Position numbers and translations under genes: made by a program | Assembly (NCBI GenBank): GCA_036971475.1 | Contig: JBAIZL010000010.1 | Span: 4,584,782 to 4,648,781 of the forward strand | Length of the DNA stretch: 64,000 nt | Source: Prosapia bicincta | Taxonomy: Eukaryota > Arthropoda > Insecta > Hemiptera > Cercopidae | Direction: 5' to 3' | Part shown: one piece after another, positions 12,801-24,305 of the stretch | Layout: each line of letters starts with the position of its first letter | Position numbering within the stretch: position 1 is the first letter of the stretch | The notes under the pieces: model-generated | The model's database searches: none | What the model was told of the DNA's origin: nothing | The model's input: only the letters and a program-made list of their open reading frames with translations

Positions 12801-15040
12801 CACGTTCATTGCCAAGCTGGAAATTAAAAACTTCGAGTGGTGGCCAAATTTTTTTATTGTTTTATTTGGTTATATAGTGCTCAGAATAAGTAAATATAAT
12901 ATTTACAAACGTTTATTATTATGTACTTAGCTCTTATCTATCTCTTATCATATCTAAGTATGAATATACGTTTCTTATCATAATATTTATAAAAATACGT
13001 GTCGGACCAACTGGCCCAACAAAGTTCCGTAAATGAAACGTAAATAAACTCCGTCGGACCAATTGACCCGACATTGTTTTTGATTTAATTAAATTTTATT
13101 AACTGTGCAACACTGTTTTGATATTTTTTGCGTTTTGTGTTAGCAAGAAACCACAAAACCATAATTTCATGTCCCGGTTACCCAAATAATAAACTGACTG
13201 GTGATAAAAGTGTTTTGGCGCCTATCACTAAGACACGTAAATGTGTCACATGTGATTGATTTGTGAGTTTATAAATATTTTGAATATAGAACTAAAGTGT
13301 AATATATTCTCTCTCTAATAAGTAATGCTACAGGTCCAGTAAATACTATCCAAGATTCATATTAAGTAAAAGTTCTAACACTAATTTACTTCCTAGTAAG
13401 GATGAGTTTATCTAAGTGTATCAATGTTTGTACTTAACTTTCACAAAGTCCGTTTTTAAGGATTATTTTACAACTAAATATTTAGTCAATATTTCCGACT
13501 TACTTTTAAGGTTTTGTGAAATTTTGAAAACAGTAGTGAAAATCATTACAATACCTTATAACAAATAAGTTTGTCGGCCCGTAACTACGGACAAAAAGCT
13601 CTTAGAATAACATCATGTTTTTAATCCCGTCGGTGTTTATCTATCAAACAAAAACCATCGTAATTACATCTGTAAGTAGTGTGAAGCTTGTTGTTAAATA
13701 CTGTGCCTTAATTTTTCCAAAAGTAGCAACACCAGCTGAGTAGTACTAATAAACATAAAGCGTTAAGAGGCCCGACGGTATTCGGTTCAGGGTACTGGCC
13801 GATGCGTCAATTCGATGACGGTTAACAGAAACTGACGGTGGAAAACCACATAATATATCAAATATGAAAAAAGCACTTAACAACATTCATTTTGCCCAAA
13901 TTTATCAACAAAAAAGATCTATACTTGAAGAATCTTTATCCTCAGACACAGAACCTACAAGTGATAGTCGGTTAAAAATCAACTGGGATTGAGGAATAAA
14001 TACAAAATAGGCCTGAATCAGTTGCACTTGTTCCAGACACCTGCAGAAAAAAGGTGCCACCAGATGTTGAGAAGGTATGCCCCACTAATCCAGAATGTTG
14101 AGGAAGAAGGTACCCCAGGGGAATTGACAGTAGAAGAAGAAGTAAACAATTATCTGGGGGAACCATTAGCTAGTCCAGATTGTGATGTTGGGAAGTATTG
14201 GGCAGTACAAAGTGCCAAATAACCTCATTTAAATGCAATGGCAATGAAATACCTGTCTACCCACTCGCGACAGTGTTTTCTGAAAAACCTTTCTCAACTT
14301 CAGGAGTTATATATGACAAGCGATGAAACTAGCTTGACCCACAACGTGTTCAAATGCTTGTGTTTTTAACAGAAATGTACATTACCTGCCAGACTTTTAA
14401 ATATTAAAAACTATCCTATTTGTATTAATTTTTTACTTTTTATGTTGTTCGTTTGTTTTTAATTTTTGTTTTGTTTTGAGAGACAATATAAATAGGCTTA
14501 GGTATTTTTTCAAACATCATAAAATAAGTAAAGTTCACATTTTTAACTTTAAAATAAGTCATTACTTTTATCTGATATGTTTTTATGCTTTTAAAAATTC
14601 CTATTGATAAATCAAGGTTGAAGGTTTTGTGTAGCCTATTAGATTAAAACAAAACTTTTAAAAGGTTTTGCCATATGACCAAGATGTTAACTAAATTAAT
14701 TATTAGAGAACTAGCATGTAAACTAATATAACTTGAAAGAATCGAGAATCGAACGGAAAATTTTAGAATCGGAATCGGAATCAAAAATTTAGGAATCGGC
14801 CCATCCCTATTCAAAATGCTAAACCAACGATTAACTAGACAAAATTATTTCGTAATTACCTTGTCCGAACGCTACTACTCTAGGCACTGGCTGGTGGCCA
14901 TTCCCACTACAACAAGGTCAATCCATTCCCTAGTGGCCAATATAAGTACTATGCAGCATTTCGCAGTGGCCTCTACAATAATTCACTTAGAATTTGGATA
15001 GGAACGACCACGCGATATCGCGTAATAGGCAATGAACGTG
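12801..15040. mobile_element. piggyBac-like element, 2.24 kb, with nested hAT relic
   Basis: A perfect 13-bp terminal inverted repeat (CACGTTCATTGCC at the left, GGCAATGAACGTG at the right) is bordered on both sides by TTAA (12797-12800 and 15041-15044). This is the hallmark target duplication of the piggyBac superfamily. Subterminal GTGGTGGCCA/TGGTGGCCA-type motifs occur near both ends. No piggyBac transposase was recognised inside. A hAT transposase relic occupies the middle, so this is probably a non-autonomous piggyBac-like element that received a hAT insertion. Confidence 0.75.
13860..14810 (+). pseudogene. hAT-superfamily transposase relic (C-terminal dimerisation region)
   Basis: The open segment 13989-14222 reads VEEEVNNYLGEPLASPDCDV then GKYWAVQSAK. 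After a TAA it continues PHLNAMAMKYLST, followed in shifted frames by VFSEKPFSTSG-like, YDKRRN-like and LVFLTEM-like pieces. This succession (YL...P, W, hP..LA..YLs.PAtSv.SER.FS..G...KRN.L) is the hAT C-terminal dimerisation region, so the family call is firm while frameshifts make it dead. The sequence ends with ...GGAATCGGCCCATCCCTA at 14809, a typical hAT terminal repeat. A weakly similar left end (CAGGGTACTGGCCGATGCG) lies at about 13788. Confidence 0.8.
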
Positions 15041-15137
15041 TTAACAAAGAAAATAATGTTTTACCAGAAACTTAGACTAAATTAAAACTTATATACTTTA
15101 ACATGTATTAATATGCAAGACACTTTGCATAAATCAT

Positions 15138-15276
15138 CACTTACTTTTAATTGAATGAGGAGCTGTAAGCTGATGAGGACTTGTTTTAGAAGATATGTCC
15201 CACTGTCAACTAGGGCACATCTTCTGAAACGACCATCCTCATTAAAACAAAAAAAAAATGCTTCTATTAACAAAAT
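15138..15276 (+). repeat. Penelope-3'-end-like hairpin module, copy A
   Basis: A short imperfect palindrome with nested stems: ATGAGGA/TCCTCAT outside and AGAAGAT/ATCTTCT inside, with GAAACGACCATC immediately after the inner stem. It is preceded by CACTTACTTTTAATTG and followed by a tail ending TGCTTCTATTAACAAAATG. The same layout recurs at 20265, 28038 and 28331 (reverse), and the 28038 copy is fused to the Penelope endonuclease ORF. Confidence 0.6.
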
Positions 15277-16722
15277 GTTTATATATATTAAAAAATACGG
15301 CTCTAACTAGTTCAAGTTAAAGATGAAATCAAATAATATAAAATATTTATATTCTCTAGAAAAAAAAACTGTATTTATCGAAAAACCTCAAGTCATGCTT
15401 GATCGCATACAGAAAATTCCGTTGCTAGATATTTATTGACCCCACGATGAGCTTAACTACAACTATGTTATCGCTGCACAAGCATAGGTAGTAGTTGTAA
15501 TAAGAAAATGTCCTGTACAGTTTGTCTTCAAGTCTATATTTTGGTGACTGAAAATGTGAATTTTTATTTAAAAGTTCAAGTTTTTTAACAGTTTTTCTAC
15601 AGTAAGTAATTTTAATTCTATAATACTAAAACTAAAATGTAATTCAAGCACATGAAAATCATGAGTGATTACTTACCAAATTGAGCAACTCCAGTTACAT
15701 TTCTGTAGTAAAATTGTAAAACTAGGTCTTCTACTTTTTATATTTTGTGGGCAAACTTCACGTCAGATTATTTTATTCCATAGTAGATTTTTTAAAAGAC
15801 AAATTGAATCTAGTATAATTAAAACAAAGTTATTGAACTACTCAAAAACTTCATAAAACACTTAAACACAAAAAAACACCTCCTTATTATTTACACTTTC
15901 AAATTTATTTACTTTCTCACAAAGAATCCCTCAATATGAGAATGTCTATAAACTTCCAGTAAAATGTTGTCGATACATTGTTCATATTCATTATTTTTTT
16001 GAAAAATGCTCGGCTTTTGCCTATCAACTGGAGCATCTTATTTGCAAACAATTTTAAACCATAATTTCAAAGCTGATTCTACTTACGGATCCTTCCCAAA
16101 ACGCTTTCTTTGCTGTCAAAATTGTTCTTACGCTTTGATAATGAGAAGACGGAGTCTTTGTTTTATATAAGAGAGGTTGCAAAATGCCAAGTTAAGAAGC
16201 CGTGTTTCTTTGACTCTTTGGTAATTTACTATATCGATCTTGAATGTCAAAGTTTTTTTAAAGACTTAAATCAAATAGTTTCTTTTGTGATTCAGATGTC
16301 TTGTACATTTTGAAACTTCAAAGTGACACCAAACTTTAAAATATAAATGAAAATAGATTTTCCAAAATGAAAATATGTAAAATCACACATGATAAACGTA
16401 TATGAAAGTAGAGAAATAAACAGTGCAGTACTGTGCAATAGTCGCGTGAACAAATGGTATAATAACAACTAGATGGATAAACAACTTCTGTACATTTTAT
16501 AAAACCTGCCAAGCGTATTTGAATAAAATAAAACAGGACATAATTTACCATATCTCATTTCAATAACAGGAATAGAATTGTCTTTTTTGCAAAGTCCTGT
16601 GCACTATGTAAAGATCCTTGTAAAACATGTAGATTTAAAGGCCTTCTTAGTATGGTAGGTTTTTTAGTGATATTATTACACTTAATGTTATCAGAGATAT
16701 AATCATAGTTTGGTAGGCCTAC
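15277..16722 (-). other. Rest of RNF220-like intron 3, nothing recognised
   Basis: About 1.4 kb of AT-rich sequence between the hairpin module and exon 3. Short ORFs at 15665, 16110, 16336 and 16555 show no family similarity. Confidence 0.5.
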
Positions 16723-16855
16723 CTGCATAACCACCAACTAATAGTGTTGATGCCCTTATTCTCTTTTGTCCCGCCCATTCATATTCCTCATAGACTTCTG
16801 AATCTCCTTCTCCCTCTACATCAACGTTTTCATCTTCATCACCCGCTGACCCATG
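16723..16855 (-). CDS. RNF220: RNF220-like exon 3 (acidic linker and EEYEWAGQKR signature)
   Basis: 133 nt, entering in phase 0 after ...GCATAG and leaving in phase 1 at GCAG|GTAGGC. It encodes an acidic run (GDEDENVDVEGEGDSEVYEE) followed directly by YEWAGQKRIRASTLLVGGYA. The second part aligns almost residue for residue with FEEYEWCGQKRIRATTLLEGGF of vertebrate RNF220 and is the strongest single match for the gene call. No stops or frameshifts, so it looks like a live gene. Confidence 0.93.
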
Positions 16856-17503
16856 CTATGCAAACACATAAAGGTTTAAAAATAAAGGTTAAAAATAACA
16901 CAGAAAAATATTAGAAAAATATCATATTACTTTAGAATTTAGTAAACCTCTGTATGTAGGTAAATACAGATTATTATAAAAGGAATTTAGCCCACATTTC
17001 GGTAACTATATTGTTATCCTTGTTCAGGCCTAAAGTACATTGGACAAAATTAATTATTTGTCTAGAAAGTTTTAATACAAAATTAAAATCCCTATTAGAA
17101 ATGACATACAGTCCAATTAAATCATTAAAAACTAACAACGTAAAATTATTAAAAATTAACAAACCAAAATCAGTCAGAGTGGAAGGCTATTCGTTGTTCA
17201 TATTCTAGTAAAGTACCATACATATTTTAACTTCTAGAGTTTTCTCAGTAAATTTCCATTAAAAATTGTTTGCTAGTGTACTCATCATCATGAAATAATA
17301 TAACTTAATTTACTGCCAATTTATAATACAGAAATTAATTTTACCCGTGAGTAATAAAAAGACCTCTATAATGGAATCTTACGTTATCAAGTAATTTAAT
17401 CAAACAAATAGAGAGTACATGTGTTCTATGAATCTTTGTTGAAAACTGAAATCGGTTTGATAAATTCATTGCAGTCTGTACAGTTTGTTAATAGCATAGA
17501 GCA

Positions 17504-18532
17504 TAGGTTCCCAAACTAGGGGGGGGGGGGGGGCGAGAAGGCAAGTCCAGTGGGGCACGAGATCAGTTGGAAAATAATAAGATAAATTCTCATTTAGTTA
17601 AAATTTAAGTGAACAATTTATTAAAATTTTAAACTAAAATTACAACTCAGATTTTTTTACATAGGTAATTTTATTGCAGTTGCTTGTTGTAATCATCTTG
17701 AATTCACTGATTAAACTATAATTAAATGATACTTTGCTTCGTAAGAGGAATGATTGTTTGGAAACATGTCAGGAAGTAAGCCCTAACGTATTAACTTAGT
17801 TAAGTATCATTAATTTATAGTAATTTTGTTGGCTATGACGTTTAGAAAATTCAAATGAATTGTATGCATTTATAAAGGAAATATGAGTAAGGGTTGTGCA
17901 AATTTTGTAAACTTGAAATTAAACCAACATGACCGCTTGAAAAGAATAATAGTAACAGAGTGTCACCAAACGAATGTTTGCCCTTCAATGTGGTGACAGC
18001 ATATTTATTATCGCCCGCTACGGCGGAAAATGATTCCTCTGCCAAACGTTATTTTGACAAAATGAACAAACCCTCATGTTTAATAAAACTTTTAAAAGTA
18101 TATCCCAGAGTACTGCAGGCAGATCTCCCGATTATATTTGCCTTTTTCAAGCACCTACTTGTGCAAAAAAGCATTTTCAGCCCTTCTTGCAATGAAAACA
18201 AAATATACGAACAAACTTGATTTTGCCAATGACTAACCTATATTAAAATATGAACTGAAATAGGGATGCTAGTGAAAACAAATGCAAGGTCAACCATCTC
18301 ACTGACAGATTTTTCTCTTATCAGTTGAAATTTACCTTGTGAATTGAATCTTGAAATGTTATAACGTATTTCTTATAAAAGTATGTATAAATAAATAAAT
18401 TGTTGTCAGTATATATAATATTTGTTTCTTTTTCATATGCTCATACCATTTATTTATAGTGTAAAAGGGGGGCGTGGGAGGCTTAAATTTGAAGAAGAGG
18501 GGGCATGGTACCAAAAAGTTTAGGAACCCCTG
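17504..18532 (+). mobile_element. hAT-family transposon relic with 8-bp target duplication
   Basis: The left end TAGGTTCCCAAACT and the right end AGTTTAGGAACCCCTG form inverted repeats. The flanks ATAGAGCA (17496-17503) and ACAGAGCA (18533-18540) are an 8-bp duplication with one mismatch, the hAT signature. The 1,029-bp length indicates an internally deleted copy. A run of 14 G residues follows the left end, so the subterminal region is strongly G-rich on the plus strand. The element sits in RNF220 intron 2. Confidence 0.82.
17960..18236 (+). pseudogene. hAT transposase C-terminal relic (ZBED5/FAM200-like group)
   Basis: An open piece contains LIKLLKVYPRVLQADLPIIF and is followed after one frameshift by SALLAMKTKYTNKLDFAND-stop. 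Intact members of this hAT group carry the YP.l...AL..LLPF.TTYLCE..FSaL.aiKTKyRN.L C-terminal region. Here the TTYLCE part is degraded and the frame is broken, so it is inactive. Confidence 0.72.
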
Positions 18533-18540
18533 ACAGAGCA

Positions 18541-19566
18541 TTTTTGAGCATAGAGCATTTTTTGAGTTGTATACAGAAGTTTGTTTTAAATGCTATCTTG
18601 CACTCTGTGTTTTTTGGAATTTTTGAGGATTCTTACAGGGTTTTGTTTTCAATGTAAAAATAAATATCTTTTTTAAATGTAGTGTTGTTTATGTTTTATA
18701 TTTCTTGTCATATGTTTCCCATAGTTTGCATAGCTATTTCTTACTGTTATTTCTGTCTGTTATATGTAATTAATTGTGTTGATGTTTTTCTTGCTGCTTT
18801 CAGACAGTGGTCTTCTAGATTATGTAGAACAGATCTGAATAAAGTCACATATACTCTTTAACCAGATTATCACCAGCTGCCTCTTTAAAACTGTCACCGT
18901 TCATTTCAACAACGCATCTTTACGACTAAACCAAACATTGACAATATTCATCTAGTGCAGTCAAACATTTTTTCTCAATGAGTTTTTGAAAATTTACTTT
19001 ACAAGCCTTAAATTACTAAATTTCATCATAAAAGTTTTACAAAACTACAACAAAATCGGGTTATTGAAAGTGGCAGACTATAGCAGACCGGAGTAACGGG
19101 CGTTTACTGTAAAAAGGAAATGGTATAAAAGAACAAACAGGCGCAATATAAAATTATATAGAAGTTTTAAGTTCACAAGCTCAAAAAAATACTACACATT
19201 ACACCTAACTAATGTGAACTGGAAATGCTTTTATGCGCAAACAAATCAATAGGAAGCAGATCCTGAGCAGATTGTTCGACACACAAAACCTAAACCCCAA
19301 CTTTTTATGATTGCAACTGCATACTTATAACAAGTTAACATTGCTAACATTAAAAAGTCTATAAATGTAGATACAAAGGTGATTTATAAATTTTTTTTTT
19401 TTAACTTGGGAGCGGGTTTTACTGCCCGAAGCACTTCTACCTTAAGGTATATTGTACTTACCTCCCTGATCTAGTCAAATAGCCCCTTCCCTCTGATTTA
19501 TACATTACAAATATAACATATTTTTACCAGAAAGCAGTTCTTTCGGATACATCATTTGCTTCTTAC
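18541..19566 (-). other. Rest of RNF220-like intron 2, with a solitary Tigger-type end
   Basis: Positions 19040-19111 end in CGGGCGTTTACTGTA, which on the minus strand reads as a TACAGTAAACGCCCG pogo/Tigger-type terminal repeat. No matching opposite end was found, so it is either a fragment or a chance match. The rest, including the T-run near 19390, shows nothing. Confidence 0.35.
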
Positions 19567-19719
19567 CTTCCTTAAACACATTTCCACATGACTGTTAAGA
19601 TCTTCCACACTTCCATTGATAGCTCCATTACAAACGGGGCAAGAAACCTCGTCCGGTTTCCGCTTTCTATTTTTTATCCTCAGTCTTCCTTGTCTATTCG
19701 TTCTAATTCGTTGGTACGT
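19567..19719 (-). CDS. RNF220: RNF220-like exon 2 (basic block and C2HC zinc finger)
   Basis: Fifty-one codons, phase 0 at both ends, with acceptor AAAATCTAG|ACG and donor AGGAAG|GTAAGA. The translation starts TYQRIRTNRQGRLRIKNRKR, which matches the RANRQTRLNARIGKMKRRK block of RNF220. It continues with CPVCNGAINGSVEDLNSHVE then MCLRK, a Cys-x2-Cys...His-x3-Cys finger corresponding to the CPLC...H-x3-C finger present in the longer vertebrate isoform. The basic run is a likely nuclear-localisation signal. Zinc binding is inferred from spacing. Confidence 0.92.
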
Positions 19720-20264
19720 CTAGATTTTCAAAGAAGAAAGAAAAGTATATTCACAATGTAATAAAACCTTACGTTATGTCTATTACACTTACAAAAGGCA
19801 GGAACATATTTTGTGCCAAAATGCTTTGCTAGTTTTACAGATTCAACTCAAAGTTTTAATTTCTTCAAAAACACAAAATCTGTGAAGTACTTGCCCTTCT
19901 TCATGACAATAAAGTTTTACGTTATTCAGACAGTAAGTAGGTCATATATACAAACTATAAACTGGGCAAATGCAAACTAAATTTTAAGATAAAAATTAAA
20001 ATTACACTTTATACAACCAATAAAAAATCAAACCCTAAATATGGAAACAGAATAAAGAAAAATAAATTAGATATGTATGAAAGGACACCTACCATAGAAT
20101 GAGTCTAAATGCTGTCTCACAACTATGAACGGAGCGACATAGAAATTTGTAATTTTTTCTAATATCATTATTACAATCATCTCAAAATGATGGAAATAAA
20201 AACATTTTTATTTTGTTAGTATGATTAATAAATTTATTAACTAAAACACTTGTAAATATCTTAT

Positions 20265-20406
20265 ACTTGCCTAATAAAACACTTACTTTTCAATTGTTGA
20301 GGACAGCCATTTAGGGAGATGAGTTACAGTCTGAGTTGACAATGGGACACATCTCCCGAAACGCCTGTCCTCAAAAATTAAAAAGGAAATGCTACTATAG
20401 ACAAGT
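20265..20406 (+). repeat. Penelope-3'-end-like hairpin module, copy B
   Basis: The clearest member of the family. Arms of about 41 nt (20266-20306 and 20364-20405) are imperfect inverted repeats with a TTGAGGACAG/CTGTCCTCAA core. Inside, GGGAGATG pairs with CATCTCCC, followed by GAAACGCCTGTC. The 3' tail AAATGCTACTATAGACAAG matches the tail next to the Penelope endonuclease ORF. The long arms mean that either strand could fold into a hairpin. Confidence 0.7.
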
Positions 20407-21544
20407 GTAACATAATTACAAGTGTTTTTAGTTAAAAACTAGTCGCTCACATGAAGATGGAATTAACTAATATTCATTTACTATCTATAAGTAATTCTTT
20501 GCACTATTAACTTTGGATACATTAATATTACCTTTTAAATATAAAGCTGATATCTTACGAAAACTATTAACATTTAAAACAAATTAATTAATATTTACTT
20601 AATACACAAATATTTATAGGCCAAATTCTTCTGCTTATAAATAGGTTATTTATACTTCTGCTTAAACCCCGAGTGGGTAATTTAATGTTCCATCCTTAAT
20701 CCTACCTATATTAATGTCTTTCATAAGTAATAATAATGACCAAATTGACTTTCCATTACAAAATTTAACCTTTAAGATAACATTTTTTTAAATCGAAGCA
20801 CTATGTGAAATTTCTCTGAATTTTTACCCTTATAATAAAACCTAATACCTTTTCATTTTCTCTGCCATTTGAAAGCAACCACAGGGGTGAGCGGACTAAC
20901 TGCATTTACTGAAATGTTTGAATCTTTAGAATACCTTAGTCAAGCAACACCAACTCAAAGAAATAAAACAAAAACATGTTGCCATAAGACGTACTTTTAA
21001 AGACAAAAAATTATGAATTCAGAGATGAGAACATCTCTACCTTCGTGATGATCACTACTGAATAGGAACAAGAATTTATTGATGAAAATCGCCACGGAGC
21101 GATGAAAAATGTTCTGAGTAAGTGTTTAAAAATGTACAAAATAAATTAAAGTTCTGATAGTCATAAACTAATGTAAAAGTGATTAATTAAGTTTCACCGA
21201 ACGTAATGGACTACAGAATTCAAGAGCATTTATTCTTTGTGAAATTTAAGCAATGACATTTTCCTATATGTGAGTTTGCCTTATGCCTAAAAAAAAATCT
21301 CTTCTCAAGTACACAAAATTGTGTGCTAAAATTAGACATTTGCAACATAAATACAATCGTAGAGAAATTTAATCTAAAGCAAATTACTCCACAGGTACAG
21401 AAAATCAAAATATATAGTTTATGACTTTTGTAACTGGTAATAAAACTTGTTTTCTAATCTTAAATTTATAGCCATTGCTCAATTAAATCACATGTTCTCA
21501 AGCATAACTAAACAGAAAACAAGTTATAAACAATAACTTTAAGT

Positions 21545-21975
21545 AAATACCTACTGAGGTTAACAAAATAAAATTTTATTTTAGTTTCCCTACAGCATTA
21601 TTTATGATAATGTGTGGTAACCATGGCAACAGTTTAAGGTTGTACAATGGAGGTTTGGAGGGGGGAAATCATATACATCTTTGAGAAACATATTTCTAGT
21701 TATTGGAAAGTTGGCACAGTGCCAAGGCCAACTAGACTTCCAACTTGAAGATTATCAGTTCAAATTCGGCTGGACCCCACAAATTTTATAATTTAATTAT
21801 TGAATAAATATTGAAAAAACCATATCAACATCAATTATCATCCACTATAGGTTTAAACAAATGTATTTGAACGTGATTGGATGAATAAAAACGTATTTTA
21901 TTAACGATCGAAAATTTGTACAAGATTTATATCAGGAGAGTGTGAGCTAATAGAAGGAATTTAATAAGTAACTTA
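21545..21975 (+). repeat. Dispersed 450-bp repeat family, copy 1 (tRNA-like centre)
   Basis: The left part (TAAATACCTACTGAGGTTAA then ...AAATTTTATTTTAGTT) and the right part (...TTGAACGTGATTGGATGAAT, then AAAAACGTATTTTATTAACG, then ...GGAGAGTGTGAGCTAAT) match the copies at 25755, 44645 and 51832. A tRNA-like block lies in the middle, as in the 51832 copy. It is likely a SINE or other short non-autonomous element; exact ends are uncertain. Confidence 0.6.
21710..21780 (+). other. tRNA-like block inside the dispersed repeat
   Basis: TTGGCACAGTGCCAAGGCCA resembles a D-arm/A-box region, and about 35 nt later CAGTTCAAATTCGGCTGG is close to a polymerase III B box (GGTTCGANTCC). It is too degraded for a functional tRNA and is probably the head of a SINE. 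Confidence 0.35.
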
Positions 21976-22518
21976 TGTTATTCTCCACAACATATATAAG
22001 TTGAACTGTAATTGTTATCAAACTTTGTTGGTTATATTTACAGTATTTTCAAATTGCAAGGAAAGTGCTATCGTGAGCAAAATACAAACTTTCACTCGTT
22101 CCATCATCCTTTTCCAAAATAGTGGCAAATCTGTTGTTACAAAGATGGTGGAGACGATTTCATACAAACCCTTAACAAACTCATAACAAAGATTGAAAAC
22201 ATATTAAAATGGTCAAGGATATTTTCCAGAAACCTGTTCATATGAAATTCCTTTCCAGGACTTTTCCTAGAGAAAATTTTTTGATAATTTTTAGTTTTCT
22301 TTTTTTTTGTGAGATGTGTAATAGATCCAACTGAACAAACTATGTTTCATTGTGAAAAACAATTGAGTAAACAAAATTTAATCTAATTCAGAATGACAGA
22401 ATTAAACTTGAGGCTGCAAGCTAAATTTATACCGTCTATAATAGTTTAAATCAATCCTAATTTAAACCTATTCTTTTCTACAACAACTTGAAGCAACTGT
22501 GGCGTAAATGTTTATATT

Positions 22519-22647
22519 AATTAAAACAACCTCTCACCATAAATAACTTATTTGTAAAAATACCTCTGAAGAAGATTACTTTGTAATAGAAATGTACATA
22601 AGGTTAAATAAAATTTGTTGAATTTGTGGTGAGAGGTTGTTTTAATT
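22519..22647 (+). repeat. Small inverted-repeat element carrying a hammerhead motif
   Basis: The left arm 22519-22543 and the right arm 22623-22647 are inverted repeats with 24 of 25 positions matching (core AACAACCTCTCACCA). They enclose about 80 nt containing the ribozyme motif. No coding capacity. The same layout occurs at 28548-28658 and in the palindromes at 62.3-62.8 kb with different arm sequences. Confidence 0.75.
22561..22605 (+). ncRNA. Hammerhead ribozyme (type I, PLE-like)
   Basis: The conserved core CTGAAGA (22566-22572, consensus CUGANGA) is followed by a stem II of ATTAC/GTAAT with a TTT loop, then GAAA (22589-22592). Stem III is the self-complementary ATGTACAT, implying a dimeric ribozyme, and the predicted cleavage is after ATA (22600). 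Stem I pairs ACCT before the core with AGGT after the site. All invariant core nucleotides are present. Known hammerheads in Penelope-like elements also have very short self-complementary stems III. Activity is not shown by sequence. Confidence 0.7.
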
Positions 22648-24305
22648 ACTATTCTTCTCTAAATTAATATTTATCTCCCCTAACCTTAAATTAAATTTAT
22701 CTTCAGTAAACAAATTTTAACCAATTACAACTTCTAAAATCTATATATATTTGACTTAAATTTAAACTTATTCTAAATTTAATCAGACCATCATTTGAAC
22801 TAACCTAAAAAAAATATTAACCTATCTACATAAGTTTAAACTTAATCCAGCTAGAAATTTAAATTAATTCTAACTACTAGAATACCAATAGATAGAGTTT
22901 ATTTAGATAGAATTTAAACTCATTCCATCTAATCTCAATTTCAAATTTAATTTATCCCAAGCAGAATAACTTCATCTATTTCCATCGCCCTAATTCTAAA
23001 TTTATAAGTAATTTAGGCGATGATAACCATGATTGGTTTTTCGCCTAGCTTGATATTTTTAATATTTATAAGGATATAGTTTACTAAAGTTTCTGCTAAA
23101 CAGCAGCACCTTACACAAACAGAACTCATTTTGCTCATAGAAATCTAATGAATAACATTTAAATGAGAAAAATAATTAAAACAAGAAAAATATACAAAAT
23201 GGCGGTTGATAAGGTGTTATTTCCATTCAACTTTATAATGTAGGTCTAAAACTTTAATGGAAACTTTCATTAAAGAACAATTATATTAAAACTTCACAGA
23301 AAATATTTTCTTAACACATTTCTTGCTTTCATAAAACTATTAAAAATTTTAAATTAGTAATTTCTTATGCATCTTAAAGAACAAATAATAAAAAATTAAA
23401 CACAAAGCTAGATTTTCAACCTTACTTTTAGTTTTTAAGTGTACACTTACAGTTCTAAATATGTTTATATTGGAAATAAGATACAATCTTTATTATGCTT
23501 ATCAGCCAGTATTAGCTGTTTGGCACATTTGTATTGACAACTGTAAAACTGAACGGTTTCGAAAAAATTAATTGGTTGAAAAATAATTATTCTTTTTTTA
23601 GGGTTCAAATATTTTGAACCAAAATAGAAATTATTTAGTTGAAAAAACTAATGAGTGAAACGGAAAATCGTTGTTGCTTTCCGCCAACAATGGGGCGAGT
23701 GATTACATTTTTGTTATAGTTTTAGCGATGTTACCGAGTAAATTAGTTAGGTGTCCTTGAACATATTGTGCGACTACATGCACAGGAAGCTCTCTTTATT
23801 CTTAGAAAGCTCTGAGGTGTGTTTGTGTTGTTAGGTTAGTTTTTTTGTGTGTTATCTCCAAGTTTTATTATTTTGTCCGTTTCTGTAGATGTTTTACGTC
23901 AATTGGAAAAACTGTTCTTAAATTAGTTTGAGACCAGAAAGTAAACATAAGATTAGAATAACTGCTGGTACATTTCGTATACAACTAGAATGAAGTAATT
24001 TTAGTTTAGTGAAAGTAATTTTAGGCTGATGTCAGGCTTTTATAAGAAACTAAAAATGGCATTGCAATAAATATTTTTTTACAATGAACTGAGATATAAA
24101 TGGAAATAAAAACTAAATAACATATACTATTTTAATTTGTAACAAATTTAGCCTAGATTTCAAAATTTGTACTATTTTTGTGAAGTGTCCAAATTTTAAA
24201 ATAGGAAGTGTAAAATAATTGTTACTACATTAATGTCTTAATTTTTTTTAATAATATTCAAATAAAAATCCTATAATAGTATATTGATAACTAAATTAGT
24301 TTTAC

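Larger units (their letters stand above)
19720..24305 (-). other. RNF220-like intron 1
   Basis: 4.6 kb intron between the exon 1 donor (24305) and the exon 2 acceptor (19720). It contains the hairpin module at 20265, the dispersed repeat at 21545, the hammerhead-bearing element at 22519 and a 19-bp near-perfect palindrome (GGTTCAAATATTTTGAACC) near 23602. An AT-rich block at 22660-22990 repeats degenerate variants of TTTAAACTTATTCT. No additional exon was recognised. Confidence 0.55.

Noticed and set aside
15170..15180. CTGATGA at 15170 as a hammerhead core
   Set aside because: No GAAA follows a stem at the right spacing. The GAAAC further on belongs to the hairpin module's own inner stem.
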